From positions 36,506,426-36,570,425 of the forward strand of contig CP136064.1 of the NCBI GenBank assembly GCA_032622095.1: a stretch of DNA of 64,000 nt, given 5' to 3'. The translations under genes and the position numbers were made by a program. Below are positions 13,494-26,098 of the stretch, in pieces. The notes under the pieces were generated by a model. That model made no database searches and was not told the origin of the DNA. It saw nothing but the letters and a program-made list of their open reading frames with translations. Each line of letters opens with the position of its first letter. Within the stretch, counting starts at the first letter, position 1. The stretch is from Siphonodentalium dalli. Its lineage: Eukaryota; Mollusca; Scaphopoda; Gadilida; Siphonodentaliidae.

Positions 13494-14223
13494 TACCTAA
13501 CTCGTATTTAAATTCGCGCAGCACTATATTTCGCCTCAGTTTTGAATTCTCGCACATTGAATTCGCGCACATAGCTGCGCGAATTCAAAACTGACAATAA
13601 TATTTTCCAAAAAGTTTTGGATCTGATGAGAATTTCAGTTCTTAATCGTTCCTGAATATACATAACGACGGATTTACACCGTACATGTAAACACATGGCT
13701 GCATCATTAATGCGTTGTGAGGATATGTGTCTGGGTGATATTCTATTGAATTAGTTATATACATTATCGGAATCAACTAGCGAGAAGTGAAACCACAACC
13801 ACATAATACTGTGGGTTATGTTGGCATAAATAATTCATTATGTTGGTCATGATGTCACTCCATGCATTGTTGATAACAGGGGAGTACTATCGGGCACATT
13901 CTGCCTTACCTGGAATATGCATATTTCTTACAAGTATTTCAACACTGACAATGTTACCATAATTTGTTGCTTTACATAATTATGAGTAATGTTTGTATGT
14001 ATGTGGCCCGCATGTAATATATGACCCTATAAAAGCAGGTCTAGTTATCTATATCCAGTCAAGCCTACTGTATGTATGTTACTCATCAACATATCCATCT
14101 GCTTTTCCCTGTGGTTCGCTATAAACTCAAAGAGTCGTACTATTTTTCTCTCAGTTTTAAATTCGCGCAAAAATAGTACTGCGAGAATAATAGTACTGCG
14201 CGAATTCAAATACGAGTAAGGTA
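13494..14223. mobile_element. TA-flanked inverted-repeat element
   Basis: The left end TACCTAACTCGTATTTAAAT then TCGCGCAG is mirrored by CTGCGCGAATTCAAATACGA then GTAAGGTA at the right. Each end is bounded by TA, as in Tc1/mariner-type insertions. CTCAGTTTTGAATTC-type words recur subterminally at both ends. The 730-bp interior has no transposase frame, so it is non-autonomous. The frame at 13,508-13,696 on the minus strand lies within the terminal repeats and is not taken as a gene. Confidence 0.7.
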
Positions 14224-14429
14224 TGTAAATATAATATAATTTTGAATAAATTCCCGTAAATAATATGTGTGTAACTAATGATTAACACTCAAAATGCACA
14301 CTATTTGTGAAAACGTTCATCAAAATATTTGTCAATAAGTGGTGTCCAAACGCCAGTGGCCAATTATTGCTCCCAAGTTTATTACGGAGTTCGCATAATT
14401 ATTAGGCTACAATTTGGCTTGTAAAACTC

Positions 14430-14946
14430 GTGCTCGCAAACAGTACGTACCCAATGGCATGCTATCGGAAACTGATACCTCATTTCCGGGTCAAACCAAG
14501 CATAAATCGAAACCTGATATGCCTAACACCATTTATACAGATGGGCGGTAAGGCACTCACAATTGTGCGAACTATGAGATCCACTATCAAACCTCACACC
14601 CCATATACCAACAAGAAACCGATAGTCAGAAATGGTAACGCGCTCAAGATCATATATCATATACCCATGATTGTAATTATAGAATCTTTTTCATTTATGT
14701 TATTTATAAAATTGGCATAGCTTATTACAAACAAAAAATCAACATTATTGACATAATGTAAACGACAATAAACGAAATTGAAATGCTCAACTACACCTTA
14801 TACCAGGCTCGGCCTCAGGGTCGCACTACAGCTCGACTCGGGGTCGCACTACAACTTTTAATGTGTCCCAATAATTAGCATTCTATAAATAGAACCCCCA
14901 GCGCTATGGCAGCGCCCAGGCGAAACATTAATTTGTACATTAGTAT
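14430..14946. repeat. Dispersed repeat family, member 1
   Basis: CAGAAATGGTAACGC (14,627) recurs at about 14,967 and 35,169. ATTGGCATAGCTTAT and the ACGACAATAAACGAAATTGA stretch (about 14,710-14,790) recur at about 16,576-16,625. GGGTCGCACTACAACT follows in both. The open frame at 14,430-14,720 lies in this repeat and has no recognisable domain. Confidence 0.6.
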
Positions 14947-15960
14947 ATTACAAGAAAACCACAGCCAGAAATGGTAACGCCCTCAAAATTATATTATTAG
15001 CCATAAATATAAATTATAATATAAAATATATTGGTTACATGAATGCACCGGCTCAGAATTCCGTTAAAACAACTAATCCTTCAAATTATTACAAAAAACT
15101 ACGGCTTATTACTGCATGTTTCTCATTCACCACACCAGAAAGCTTCTAAATGCGGATCAAAAATCGGAGGCATTGTGTTTCCGCCATAAAATATTCAAGA
15201 GTGCATGGCCCAGCCATTGTTCATACCTAAGCACCGACCGCAATTGACGCGGTCATAATAGTTACATACTGCAACTATGACATCCAGCGAATACACACCC
15301 CATGAAAACCCGAAATGTATTGTCCTGCGAGATATCCCATCACTATAACTCAATTTGACACGGCCAGATAAGCCTAACTACAATATCCTAAAATAATAAA
15401 GCTTCTCAAATCATCGGCATAGTTAATAGACCTTTCACGAACTTGGACATCGACACTTTCTAATCGCTCTACATAAGCATGGTCTGACCTATCGTCGAAT
15501 ACTGTAACTCTGCATGGAGCCCACATCACAAATATAAAAGCATTCTTTTAGAGAAATACAAAGAAAAGCAACGAAACTAGTTCGTCCAATCAACACTCTA
15601 TGCTACCGAGACCGAATGGTAAGACACAATCTGATGTCTTTAAAATATCGAAGATTTAGAACAGATCTAGTCGAGGTATATAAACTGTTGAATGGTCATT
15701 ACAATATCAATGCCTGTGACCTATTAGAAAGACATTCATTAGGAAGAACAAGAGGATATAATAAAAAGCTATAGATGACTAAGGCCATAGGAAAATATTT
15801 CTTCATACAGAGTAAATAGCTGGAACTCTCTGCCATATTTCGTTGTTGAGGCTCCAACAATCGATCAATTCAAAATATACATTGATTCATTCTTCTAGTA
15901 TATTAAATACGAGTTCGACGACAAGAATTTGTTAGTAATATGTGCAAGTGACTCACACGT
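14947..15960 (+). pseudogene. LINE 3' fragment, decayed (copy 1)
   Basis: This is a diverged copy of the segment at 35,150-36,125. In the + frames one can read YISMV..PIVEYCNSAWSPHH, the reverse-transcriptase thumb motif VRPxLEYxxxxWSP, then remnants of the C-terminal part with several stops and indels. The segment before 15,440 is shared with the other copy but does not translate. It is 5'-truncated, with no palm (YADD) region. The 3' end runs to an ATG/CAT microsatellite at 16,046, a common tail for CR1/L2-like LINEs. Confidence 0.65.
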
Positions 15961-16045
15961 AAATATCGAATGACGATACATATATATTTGTAAACAAAAA
16001 TTGCAAATAATGTTATTGGACGAAAAGTCTCAAGACTTGTTCCGT

Positions 16046-16066
16046 ATTATGATGATGATGATGATG

Positions 16067-16100
<34 letters not shown>

Positions 16101-16102
16101 CA
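16046..16102. repeat. (ATG)n/(CAT)n palindromic microsatellite
   Basis: Six or seven GAT triplets flip into about eleven CAT triplets, giving a self-complementary tract. It follows the LINE fragment and is probably its expanded 3' tail. Confidence 0.85.
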
Positions 16103-16145
16103 TGATTGATAGAACAAACCAGTTTTATGATCGTGTCGTTATTTG

Positions 16146-16535
16146 TTTAAAATGCGCATCAATTAACATGTAGGCACCCGTTCCATCATTAAAATCAACA
16201 TATTTCGACCATTTTAGGGGACATCCGCGAATGCGGGAACCTCCGCAAATAGGGACATACTGCAAATGTCACACCGATCAGCACCAATTAACGAACCGTG
16301 GCTGACTCGGCTGTATCCGACTAACCTCTTTAAAATACGTATTAATTGAGATATACGCACCGTTCCCTCATTAAAATCAACATATTTCGAACATTTAGGG
16401 GACCTCCGCGAATTCGGGGACTTCGCAAATATGGACCTACTGCAAACTGTCACACCGATCAGCACCAAATTAACGAACCAGTGGCTGAATCGGCTGTCTC
16501 AGACTACACTGTTTAAAACACGTATCAATTGACAT
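16146..16535. repeat. Tandem repeat, about 183 bp, 2.1 copies
   Basis: TTTAAAATGCGCATCAATTA (16,146), TTTAAAATACGTATTAATTG (16,330) and TTTAAAACACGTATCAATTG (16,512) start successive units. Inside each are AACATATTTCGA, GGGGAC(A/C)TCCGCGAAT and CACACCGATCAGCACCAA. No coding sense was found. Confidence 0.8.
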
Positions 16536-16554
16536 ACGCATTTTACAAATTATA

Positions 16555-17150
16555 TTTTTCATTTCTTCTATTTGTAATTGGCATAGCTTATCACAAACCA
16601 AAATCAACGACAATAAACGAAATTGAAATTCCAACTACACCTTTTACCGGATCGGGGTCGCACTACAACTCTTAATGCGTCCCAAAATAACCGGAAAACC
16701 CCATTATCTATATATAAAACGCCCAGCGAACCATAGCTATATAGAATATCTAGGACAGTATACACGCGGCGCGCGTAATGAGATCCACTACCAAACCTCC
16801 CACCACCATATACCAATTGCATCACTTACAATGCGTCATTCCAGGATACTCAAACTGAATCCGAATTGCATATAGTTATATCGCCGATATTATACACAAA
16901 CTTTAGAAACGGGTGGGTCCAGAATACCCCGTATATATTAATGCCAATGACAATACCATATTGACAGGGCCATCGTTACCAATCCCACCAACCCCGCAGT
17001 GACTGCTGTGAGACCTCGCCAGTGGGGGCAGCCCATGCGGTCGACCCGGTTGGGCGTTTGGCTGCTAGTTTCGTTTGGGATATGCGATGGTTTTTCGGTC
17101 CACACGCCTATTACAATGTTTGGGCCCAGCCGTCGGTGTTGTCCTCCCCA
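16555..17150. repeat. Dispersed repeat family, member 2
   Basis: Positions 16,570-16,690 match 14,700-14,880. GAGATCCACTACCAAACCTC (about 16,779) matches the stretch at about 14,577. A weaker third copy starts near 17,690 with AGATCCATTATCAACTCACC. The overlapping short frames on both strands at 16,604-17,171 show no domain. Confidence 0.55.
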
Positions 17151-17950
17151 CCTCCCTCTGTACGCTTCCATTTATATATAAACCATACCTCACGTATACC
17201 CATATATCCCCTGGTGCACCCCCTATCATATATGTCCAATACACACTCTTACGCATTAAACAGATAAATGTCCTCCAATCAAACCTAACCAACGCTTTAA
17301 TATTGTATATGTGTACCTATTAGTATATACCCCCGACTTCCCTCTGTATGCTGTCACTAATATATAAACCATACCCGACGTATACCCATATATTTACTCC
17401 CTGATGCATTCTTCACCCAATACAAGTCCAAGATACACCATTAAGCCATGTACATGCAGATACATGTCTTCCAATCAAACCCAACCCTCGCCATAATATT
17501 GTATATATATGTGCCTATAATATCCCCACATCCGGACTTCCCTGTGTATACGCTTCCACTTATATATGAACCATCTACATGTATATACCCATATATATTC
17601 CCTGATGCATTTCCCCCAATAACTGTCTAATAAAAATCCTTACGCCATACCCAACCCTCGCTATATTAGTGTATCATGAGCTAATAGTTAGATCCATTAT
17701 CAACTCACCCCATATATATACCAATTTCATAACGAACAATGCGCCGTTCCCGGAAGCCCAAATGGAATCCAAATTTCATAATTACTTCGCCGATATATCA
17801 AACAAAACATACCCCCACCCACCCCCACCCCACATATAAGGTATCTCGACATAGTCGACCCAGTGCGACACCCACCCAAATCTATATAATTATTATGTAT
17901 CTACTAGTATTAATTCCGTTACACCCCCACCCCATCCATATCTAAGAAAT
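17150..17950. repeat. CT/TA-rich tandem units, about 190-200 bp
   Basis: CCTCCCTCTGTACGCTTCC (17,151), CTTCCCTCTGTATGCTGTC (17,338) and CTTCCCTGTGTATACGCTTC (17,538) head successive units. Each continues with TATATAAACCATAC, ACGTATACCCATATAT and CCAATCAAACC. A degraded member follows from 17,690. The short + frames here arise from stop-poor, C-rich DNA. Confidence 0.65.
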
Positions 17951-18289
17951 ATCGCCAATAGAATAGGAGCTCATCCAGTCGGCCAAGATGGACGTTTACC
18001 TATGGATATCGTTCAAGACAGACCACACTACTAATGTCTCTCAATCTCATCTTAACTATGTGTGCTTATTTATAGACTAACTCCCGATTATTAAGAGATG
18101 TTATATCCACTAACATACCCATTCACCCCAGTCGTGTATATACAGTATGTACTCAAATATATACAGTCCACACAACCCAAATATGCATGCATAAAGTGAT
18201 ACATGTATCCCAATCGAACTCAACCCCGATTTTGCTACATATTGTCTACTACTGTCCACCCCACCATACCCAACTCACTCCCAAGTATT

Positions 18290-18540
18290 TGTATAAGTAA
18301 TACAAATAACATTTCGCCCCAGTAATGCTTATATGTACTCAAATATATATAGTCCAAACAAGCAATATTACCACCTCCCAGCGTCGAGTGTGTATACGCA
18401 GTACTCCTTAAGCCCACGGCTCGCCGCAAGTGGCGTCGCCTACGTGGGCTTATAAGTAATACAAATACCATTTCGCCTCGGTCATGCTTATATGTACTCA
18501 AATATGTATAGTCCAAACAAGCAATAGTACCACCTCCTTA
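18290..18540. repeat. 86-bp direct duplication with hairpin spacer
   Basis: ATAAGTAATACAAATAACAT through GCAATATTACCACCTCC (18,293-18,378) recurs at 18,450-18,537. Between them TAAGCCCACG pairs with CGTGGGCTTA as a 10-bp stem. Confidence 0.7.
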
Positions 18541-18569
18541 ACTATGCCACCCCCCGCTCCCCATTATGC

Positions 18570-20150
18570 TGATATATCTATATTTGCGAATGTCTGTTTG
18601 TCTGTATATCTGTCTGTCTGACTGTTCAATATAAATTCTCGTGAGACTATCCAGATGGCACCAAAGGGTCTAATGGGGGTAACGTTTTACGAGGAAGATA
18701 ATGGTGCGGTTAGAATTTTCGTAAGTGACGCTGTTGTTGTCATGGGAGAAAAGGGGGAGGGGAGCAACACATTTGCTCGCCGATTTCCATCAAACTTATA
18801 CGAAATCCTCTCCATGATATTAGGAATCTAATGGTGTGGTTTAAAGATGCCAAAAATGGCACCGTTCGAGTTAGGGTGCATGGAAGAGGATAGGGGCACC
18901 AACATTGATTACAATATTTGTAGGTCTTATTTCCACCAAATTGATACACATTCTTCTCCATGATACAATGAATTTAATCGTTTGATTTAAAGATGCCAAA
19001 TTGGCGCCGTTTTGGATGAGCGATGGCTGACTATATTTGATAAGAATTTGTTTAGTCGCTGATTAACACCAAAGTTATAAATAATCATTTCCATGATATC
19101 AGGAGTCTAATCGTACAACTTAAAGCTGCAAAGGGTGGCGTCATTCGAGTCAGGGGTGCACTGAAGGGGAGAAGGTCACCAAAATTAATAACAAATATAT
19201 TTAGCGTCGATTTGCACCAAATTGTCAAACATTCTTCTCCATGATGCGAGAGGAATCTCATCGTGTGATTTAAAGACGCCAACATGGTGCCTTTTGGGTG
19301 GGAGATGGGGGGGGGGGGGGGTCACTCAATGTGATAAGAAGTTATTTAGTCGCAAATTACCACAAAGTTATACATAATCATCTCCATAATATCAGGAGTA
19401 TGATTGTGTGGTTTAAATATGTCAACAGTGTTCAAGTCATGGGGGCATGGAGGCGTGCCTATATTTGCGAATGTATTTGTCTGTCTGTCCTATATAACTT
19501 CACACAGGACCATCTAGATAGCACCAAGGGAGTCTAATAGGGGTAACCTTTTACGAGGAAGATAATGGTGTGGGTTAGAATTTTCTAAAGTGACACCGTT
19601 GGTGTCATGACCAGAACAGGGCGGGTAGTAAAAATTATGAACTATTTTTGTCGCCTTTTTCCACCATACTTGTACATAATCATCTCCATGATGTGGCGCC
19701 GTTCTAGTCAGGGTGCACATATGGGGAGAGGGGCACAAATTGATACATATTCTTCTCCGCGATATGAGGAATCTATAATCGTGTGGTCTAAAGACGCCAA
19801 ATTGGTGCCGTATGGATGAGAGATGGGGGCACTCAAAAAAATTTAATAAGAATATGTTTAGTCACCGATAACCACTCATAAAAAATAATCATCTCGTGTC
19901 AGGAGTCTAATGTACGCGGATTAAATGTGTCAAAAGTCATGAATGGAGAGGGGGGCACCATAGTAGATACAAATATGTTTAGCACTAATTTCCGTTCTTC
20001 TCCAATGATACGAGGAATCAAATCATGTGGGTTAACGACGCCACCGTTTGGGTCAGGGATGGGGAGAGGAGGGCACTAACATTGAACAGAATGTTTTAAT
20101 CACCGATATTCACCAAAAGTTATATAGTGTAATTCTCCACAATTCGTTCT
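18570..20150. repeat. Degenerate tandem array, period about 145 bp
   Basis: CTTCTCCATGATA-type starts occur near 18,810, 18,955, 19,089, 19,236, 19,381, 19,680, 19,752, 19,892 and 19,998. Each is followed by GGAATCTAATCGTGTGGTTT, AAAGACGCCAAATTGG and a GGGGCACCAA segment. A head segment (TATTTGCGAATGT, TCTGTCTG, TTTTACGAGGAAGATAATGG) at 18,580-18,720 recurs at 19,460-19,580, so an entire block of about 0.88 kb was also duplicated. A run of G lies at 19,308-19,321. Short frames here are not taken as genes. Confidence 0.75.
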
Positions 20151-22470
20151 AATGAGATTTTGGCGTTCACATTTTACAACCTCGATAAATGGTGACCGAA
20201 TTATATCACTTGAACAATGATATCTTCTCAACTGTCATATATATATGGAGACGGGAATCAGGGCATACATATAGGGAGTAAGTAATACAGATACATAGAA
20301 GTATATTTATCATTCTACTTATTAAATATATATATTCTTGCAAATGGCTCATGCATTATAACACAATTGAGTCTGTCCCATTCAAGATATTTTCCCAAAA
20401 AAAGATACTATTTGTCAATAGAGATGGAAGTATATAGACGGCATGTTCAAAACTCATAGTCAGTGTGCAGTCAAATATAGTTTCTTCTGAGATAAATGAA
20501 ACAGTCAGTAACATTTTATCAAAAGTAGGAAAAGCAATCATAGCATTTTGCCAAAAGTAGGAAAATATGCAAATGTTGGTCTAAAAACAACAAATTCCCC
20601 ACTAATAATTTTTTGTAAATTAAAACTACAAGAACGATTTCAACCTATTGCTGGCGTGAATTTTTCAATAAATGTTTATGTCAGATAGGAAATTTCCACC
20701 TGTTGAAAATAATTATCAAAGTTGGAGAAGAATTAGACAAGGAGATAATGTGTTCTAGAGTCGGGGAGCGAGTACACTGTGGAATTGCTAAAGGTGAAGA
20801 TAACTGAAGAATGACCTTCACCTGATGCATGCGATACGTTATTAAAGGATGACATCGCGTTTATTTTATTTGTACATCATATCTAAATAATTTAAACTGG
20901 CCAATGAATGGGAGAATGGATTTCTGTGAGCGGGAAATGTATTTAACTAGCTGCTGTAGTTCTGAGTTTTTCCAGATCAAATTTGGCTGTGGGATAGCCC
21001 TATCGTACACTTGGATTTATTTTTAAAAAGTAAACACATGACCTATGGTTTTTCTCGCATTTTCGTGATCAACTGGTGTCAATCTAGCTGGGCAAACATC
21101 ACTGGCATGGCCTGCAGGCTTCAATTCACTGAATTTGGCCGAAACGTTAACACTGTCGCCTTTGGGAAACCATTTAGTTCAGTGATTCCATATACCCAGC
21201 TGAGTAGAACCGAGTCTACGAGAAGCAGAGTCGTTATTTCGTGGGAATCCGGGTTCAGAATCCGAATCCGATTACGGAGGCCGGGCTAATTCCCGATTCT
21301 AGGTCAGATTGTGAAATCCACGTGGTCTTCGATACTATGTTTAATGTTCTCACAGCGTCAAATATGGCTCATGTATTTGACACAAGTATCATTTGTATCT
21401 TACAGTTATAAAGTTCATGTTTGTTGTGAAAGTCATTATTTGCTTCTATGTGTATATACATGGCACTTAATTAGCTGCCAATCCGACTTAATCGCATCTT
21501 TTTTTTCAATTTAAGGTGTGTTTATTGTTGAGGGCAAGCATTTCAAACAGCTCTATGTCTCCTGAATCAAATTCCGAAGACGTTGTGGAAAACACATGAA
21601 ATTTGTCAGTTGTACAGGGACGTGGCGATAGGGGTTGGTTGGGTGTCTCGACCCCCCTCGCCCCCGAACTTTGGTACAATTTTCTTAGCTGTACAGTCAT
21701 TCATACGTGAGGCAAATCAGGATTCTTTTGACTAACTGTTCCATATAATGATACGTACAAACCAGCAAACTCAACAAACAAGCCCGATTTTAAATAAATA
21801 CATATACAATCTTATGACTAATATATGTTAAACTTGTTTTTTTAGTCATGTTGCTTTACCATTACTAATTATTTATTTTTCAGTGTAATAACATATGTGA
21901 GAGGGGGTACCATGAAGTGAGTCAGCACTTGTCCTCCAATGTCGTTGTCTGTATAAACAGATGTATGTGTTATATATCATGTGTTATCTAAATTTGACAA
22001 ATATTTTTAAATAAATGTGTCTAAATTAAACTTTGGTACATTTCCAGAAGTTCGAAATGTCATGCATGACACAACATTAGTTGGACATTAATTTGACACC
22101 ATGTATAGATTGGAATTGTTCTCATTGTTTGATTTATTTCAACCAGTAAAAGTTGGTTATATTCCAATCTTAGGGTGTGTCAAGTTGGATATTTCCAAGG
22201 GGGTGAAAATGGAATTCTGCGAACCTGTGAGATTGATGTTTGGTTCAGGGTGTGTGGTGCAGTTGGTCGGAAATTTGAGGAAACCTCTAGCCACGACACT
22301 AGAACTTGTACGTGTGGGTACATAATCAATAAATTGACTGACATTTGCACCACATAGTCCTGAGATCATAGAATAAGCTTTACATTTGTGTTTGTGCGAT
22401 TTGGGAGATGAGTTCACGTGCGATCACAAAACCACACCATAAGCTTCATGGGCAAAGCTTTATTTTCCAA
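20150..22470. other. Gene-free stretch
   Basis: Open frames up to 92 codons exist (21,011-21,289, 22,101-22,325, 22,157-22,417 on the minus strand), but none shows a domain. Positions 21,222-21,275 (GAGTCGTTATTTCGTGGGAA and the following GAATCC words) match the reverse complement of 32,004-32,060. The stretch ends at ACTGTT, the left target duplication of the large inverted-arm element. Confidence 0.5.
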
Positions 22471-22891
22471 CTGTTAGAAGATAGAGGGCCTCGTTAGCCT
22501 CACATCTAAAAATAGAATCTTTGGGGTCTAAAATTGGTTGTACTAAAATATTCCCAAAATAACAAAACCCAAAAAAAAATTCAAAACTTCAAAAATTTAT
22601 TTTTTCCAAAAAAAATTTTTTCAAAAAATTTTTAAAATTTCCAAACTTCCAAATTATCAAAACCCCAAAATTTCCAAACTTCCAAATTATCAAAACCCCA
22701 AAATTTCCAAACTTCCAAATTATCAAAACCCTCAAAATTATTTCTCTAAAAAAAGTTTAAATAAAAAATTTATAACGAGTTTTCGGTTTCTGATAAACTC
22801 GATATTAAAAAATGTCGAATGTTAAATTATTTGCGCGTAATATCTTTCGTAATATTTTTTGTTCAAATATTTTTCATGAATTTATTAATCG

Positions 22892-23119
22892 ATGTTTAGA
22901 AATAGCTTTATTGGACATTGTGGCCATCGATATGAATGCATACATTCCAGTGTTTTATCGGACGCAGTTCATATAATTGTCATACCTGAAAATAGACACC
23001 ATTACTTTTACATAAATAATAAAGAGCGTTTATTCTTTACACTCTCTCTATCCCATATGACAGGTGTGTATTATCGTGAATTATTGGAAGTTTTGAGATG
23101 TACTATGTTCAATCCCTAA
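22892..23119 (+). CDS. 75-residue frame in left arm, unknown
   Basis: It starts MFRNSFIGHCGHRYECIHS and includes YFYINNKERLFFTLSLSH and GVYYRELLEVL. The right arm carries the same frame with a G-to-D change. No domain is recognised, and preservation follows simply from arm identity. Part of its DNA (TTATCGTGAATTATTGGAAG, about 23,070) also occurs with one change at 26,668 beside the start of the C2H2 gene. It could be the remnant of a longer protein or a chance frame. Confidence 0.25.
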   Translation: MFRNSFIGHCGHRYECIHSSVLSDAVHIIVIPENRHHYFYINNKERLFFTLSLSHMTGVYYRELLEVLRCTMFNP

Positions 23120-24008
23120 CGGTCGAAAATTGTAATGTGAAATTACAACCCTCCAGAATGAATTGTCATATTCGCTGTACACGCAATCACACGCGACATT
23201 GGTGGTAACAATGTGTCTTTCACACCTTTGCTTTACCAAATGAATTATATTATTTCCCCGGTCACAGTTATATGCTATTCAGAAAACATATCGATTTAAT
23301 GTCTGAACAAACGAGTTAGTATCAATTAAGGTTGATAAACTGTGTCATTCACACGATAATTAGTTAGTCAAAACATGCATACGTCCAGGACACTCAATTA
23401 TAGAAATTGCTTTGATGACATTGTTATAACAACATTACGTAATAACCACTTATCACTCCATTCACACTTACGCTTTGGACATTTTATCAGTTTATCACGT
23501 GATCACTAAATGTGGCAATCGGGTATCCACCGATGCCTGCAATATATTATTTATAATAATTGGACTCATTGATCTCACGTGAATAATACTCTTAGTTGTT
23601 CCAATAAAATAGTTATCAAATTCGATCACCAATAGATTTGACTGTGGAATGTAATGACCTTTAACTTATTTATCGATCTAAAAGGACACTCATTATGAAT
23701 GAATGTTAACAATACAAGCGCACGAATGAAGAGCGTTGAACATATACGAAATTACTACACGAATGAATTGAACCTTGAAATTTATATTTCACATCTTACC
23801 AACAACAGCTACAGACATAATCATAGTATTATACTGTCTTGCATGTACACACGCTATGACATCATTAAAGGCGGACAATCCACTCACGGTGTGACAACAG
23901 ATACGGACATAGGCATAGTGTTATACAGTCTTCTATGTACCCACGCTATGACACCATTAACGTACATTGGATGTTAGGTATATGACTCTTGAGTATGCAC
24001 CAATCAAG

Positions 24009-24800
24009 GAGCAAATGAGCAAAAAACTGAGCAAATGAGCAAAAAATGAGCAAATGAGCAAGACAATGAGCATATGAGCAAGAAAATGAGCAATAAAAAT
24101 GAGCAAATGAGCAATAAAAATGAGCAAATGAGCATAAAAATGAGCAAATGAGCAAGAAAATGAGCAAATGAGCAAGAAAATGAGCAAATGAACAATAAAA
24201 ATGAGCAAATGAGCAAAAAAATGAGCAAATGAGCAAGAAAATGAGCAAATGAGCAATAAAAATGAGCAAATGAGCAAATAAATGAGCAAATGAGCAATAA
24301 AAATGAGCAAATGAGCAAAAAAAATGAGCAAATGAGCAAGAAAATGAGCAAATGAGCAATAAAAATGAGCAAATGAGCAAATAAATGAGCAAATGAGCAA
24401 AAAAATGAGCAAGAAAATGAGCAAATGAGCAATAAAAATGAGCAAATGAGCAATAAAAATGAGCAAATGAGCATAAAAATGAGCAAATGAGCAAGAAAAT
24501 GAGCAAATGAGCAAGAAAATGAGCAAATGAGCAATAAAAATGAGCAAATGAGCAAAAAAATGAGCAAATGAGCAAGAAAATGAGCAAATGAGCAATAAAA
24601 ATGAGCAAATGAGCAAATAAATGAGCAAATGAGCAATAAAAATGAGCAAATGAGCAAAAAAAATGAGCAAATGAGCAAGAAAATGAGCAAATGAGCAATA
24701 AAAATGAGCAAATGAGCAAATAAATGAGCAAATGAGCAAAAAAATGAGCAATAAAATGAGCAAATGAGCAATAAAAATGAGCAAATGAGCAAAAAAATGG
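24009..24800. repeat. GAGCAAAT minisatellite, left arm
   Basis: Units of 20-21 bp alternate GAGCAAAT with GAGCAATAAAAAT, GAGCAAGAAAAT or GAGCAAATAAAT. Three minus-strand frames stay open (LLICSFLLLICSFS-like) only because the unit lacks stops, so no protein is claimed. A block of units appears twice within the array, which explains the internal repetition at about 300 bp. Confidence 0.95.
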
Positions 24801-26098
24801 GCATACCTGTATGTAGGCCTATCAGTGGATGAATAGTCTGCCGGAGAAGTACTGTGTAGACAGGTCTTGTCGTTAAGAGAGTCAGACGAGAAGTGAAGGC
24901 TCGGCTATTAAAACATAGTAATGCGATAGCGAACATCAAACGAGTCTGCGCACGCATATCTGTCAAAAGGATACAATAGCAGTCATTGGTCAATTTATCC
25001 CCGGTGTCAGCTCAGTACCCAATCGGGACGAAGCCGAAGGTCAACTCATTTTTTTTGCTCATTATAGTACGTCACTTGGACATTTTATCAGTTTATCACG
25101 TGATCACTAAATGTGGCAATCGGGTATCCACCGATGCCTGCAATTTATTATTTATAATAATTGGACTCATTGATCTCACGTAAATAATACTCTTAGTTGT
25201 TCCAATAAAATAGTTATCAAATTCGATCACCAATAGATTTGACTGTGGAATATAATGACCTTTAACTTATTTATCGATCTATGTTAGAACATGGTCTTAA
25301 CAAAAAACTTGACCATAACAAAAATTACCTTACATTTATGCATGAATCTAATTAGACCATACGTAAATATTGTCAGCTTATCGTCTGATGAGCAAATCCG
25401 ATGTTTATCAAAAATAGTACAACTTCCAGTTGGTAATTACTCTTACGAATGAAGAGCGTTGAACATATACGAAATTACTACACGAATGAACTGAAATTTA
25501 TATTTTCACATCTTACCAACAACAGATACAGACATAGTCACAGTGTTATACTATCTTACATGTACCCATGCTATGACATCATTCGAAGGGGCAATACACT
25601 CAAGGAGTTAAAGTGACACGAAACAAGGGACGTGATGTAATATTGGTGTTTGAATCTTAAAGGAACACAAGACACTCTAAAGGGACACTCATTATGAATG
25701 AATGTTAACAATACAAGCGCACGAATGAAGAGCGTTGAACATATACAAAATTACTACACGAATGAATTGAACCTTGAAATTTATATTTCACATCTTACCA
25801 ACAACAGCTACAGGCATTATCATAGGGTTATACTGTCTTACATATACACACGCTATGACATCATTAAAGGCGGACAATCCACTCACGGTGTGACAACAGC
25901 TACAGACATAGGCATAGTGTTATACAGTCTTCTATGTACCAATGCTATGACATAATTAAAGGGGGATAATACACGCACGGTGTGGAATGTTAAAGTGACA
26001 CGCGGTAAGGGACGTGTTGTAATATTGGTGAAACCCCCTCCCCACTTATAGATATATAACGAAGACGAGAATAACATGTTGATGAAGTTTATTGAAAT

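Larger units (their letters stand above)
22477..25960. repeat. Left inverted arm
   Basis: In order it holds: a terminal segment; an A-rich run with three 32-bp units (TTCCAAACTTCCAAATTATC AAAACCCCAAAA) at 22,640-22,740; a 75-codon frame at 22,892; block B1 (23,475-23,680); block C1 (23,684-23,960); the GAGCAAAT minisatellite; a unique segment (24,801-25,075); block B2 (25,076-25,281); a partial C copy (25,440-25,610); and C2 (25,683-25,959). B1/B2 and C1/C2 are direct duplicates of equal length within the arm. Confidence 0.85.

Noticed and set aside
24009-24800. CRISPR-like array in the GAGCAAAT region
   Set aside because: There are no constant repeats with unique spacers; units are contiguous 20-21 bp variants in a eukaryotic context.
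23946-24993. Three overlapping minus-strand frames rich in LLICSF/CSFAHF
   Set aside because: All three frames are open because the GAGCAAAT units contain no stop on that strand; the mirrored right arm shows the same effect.
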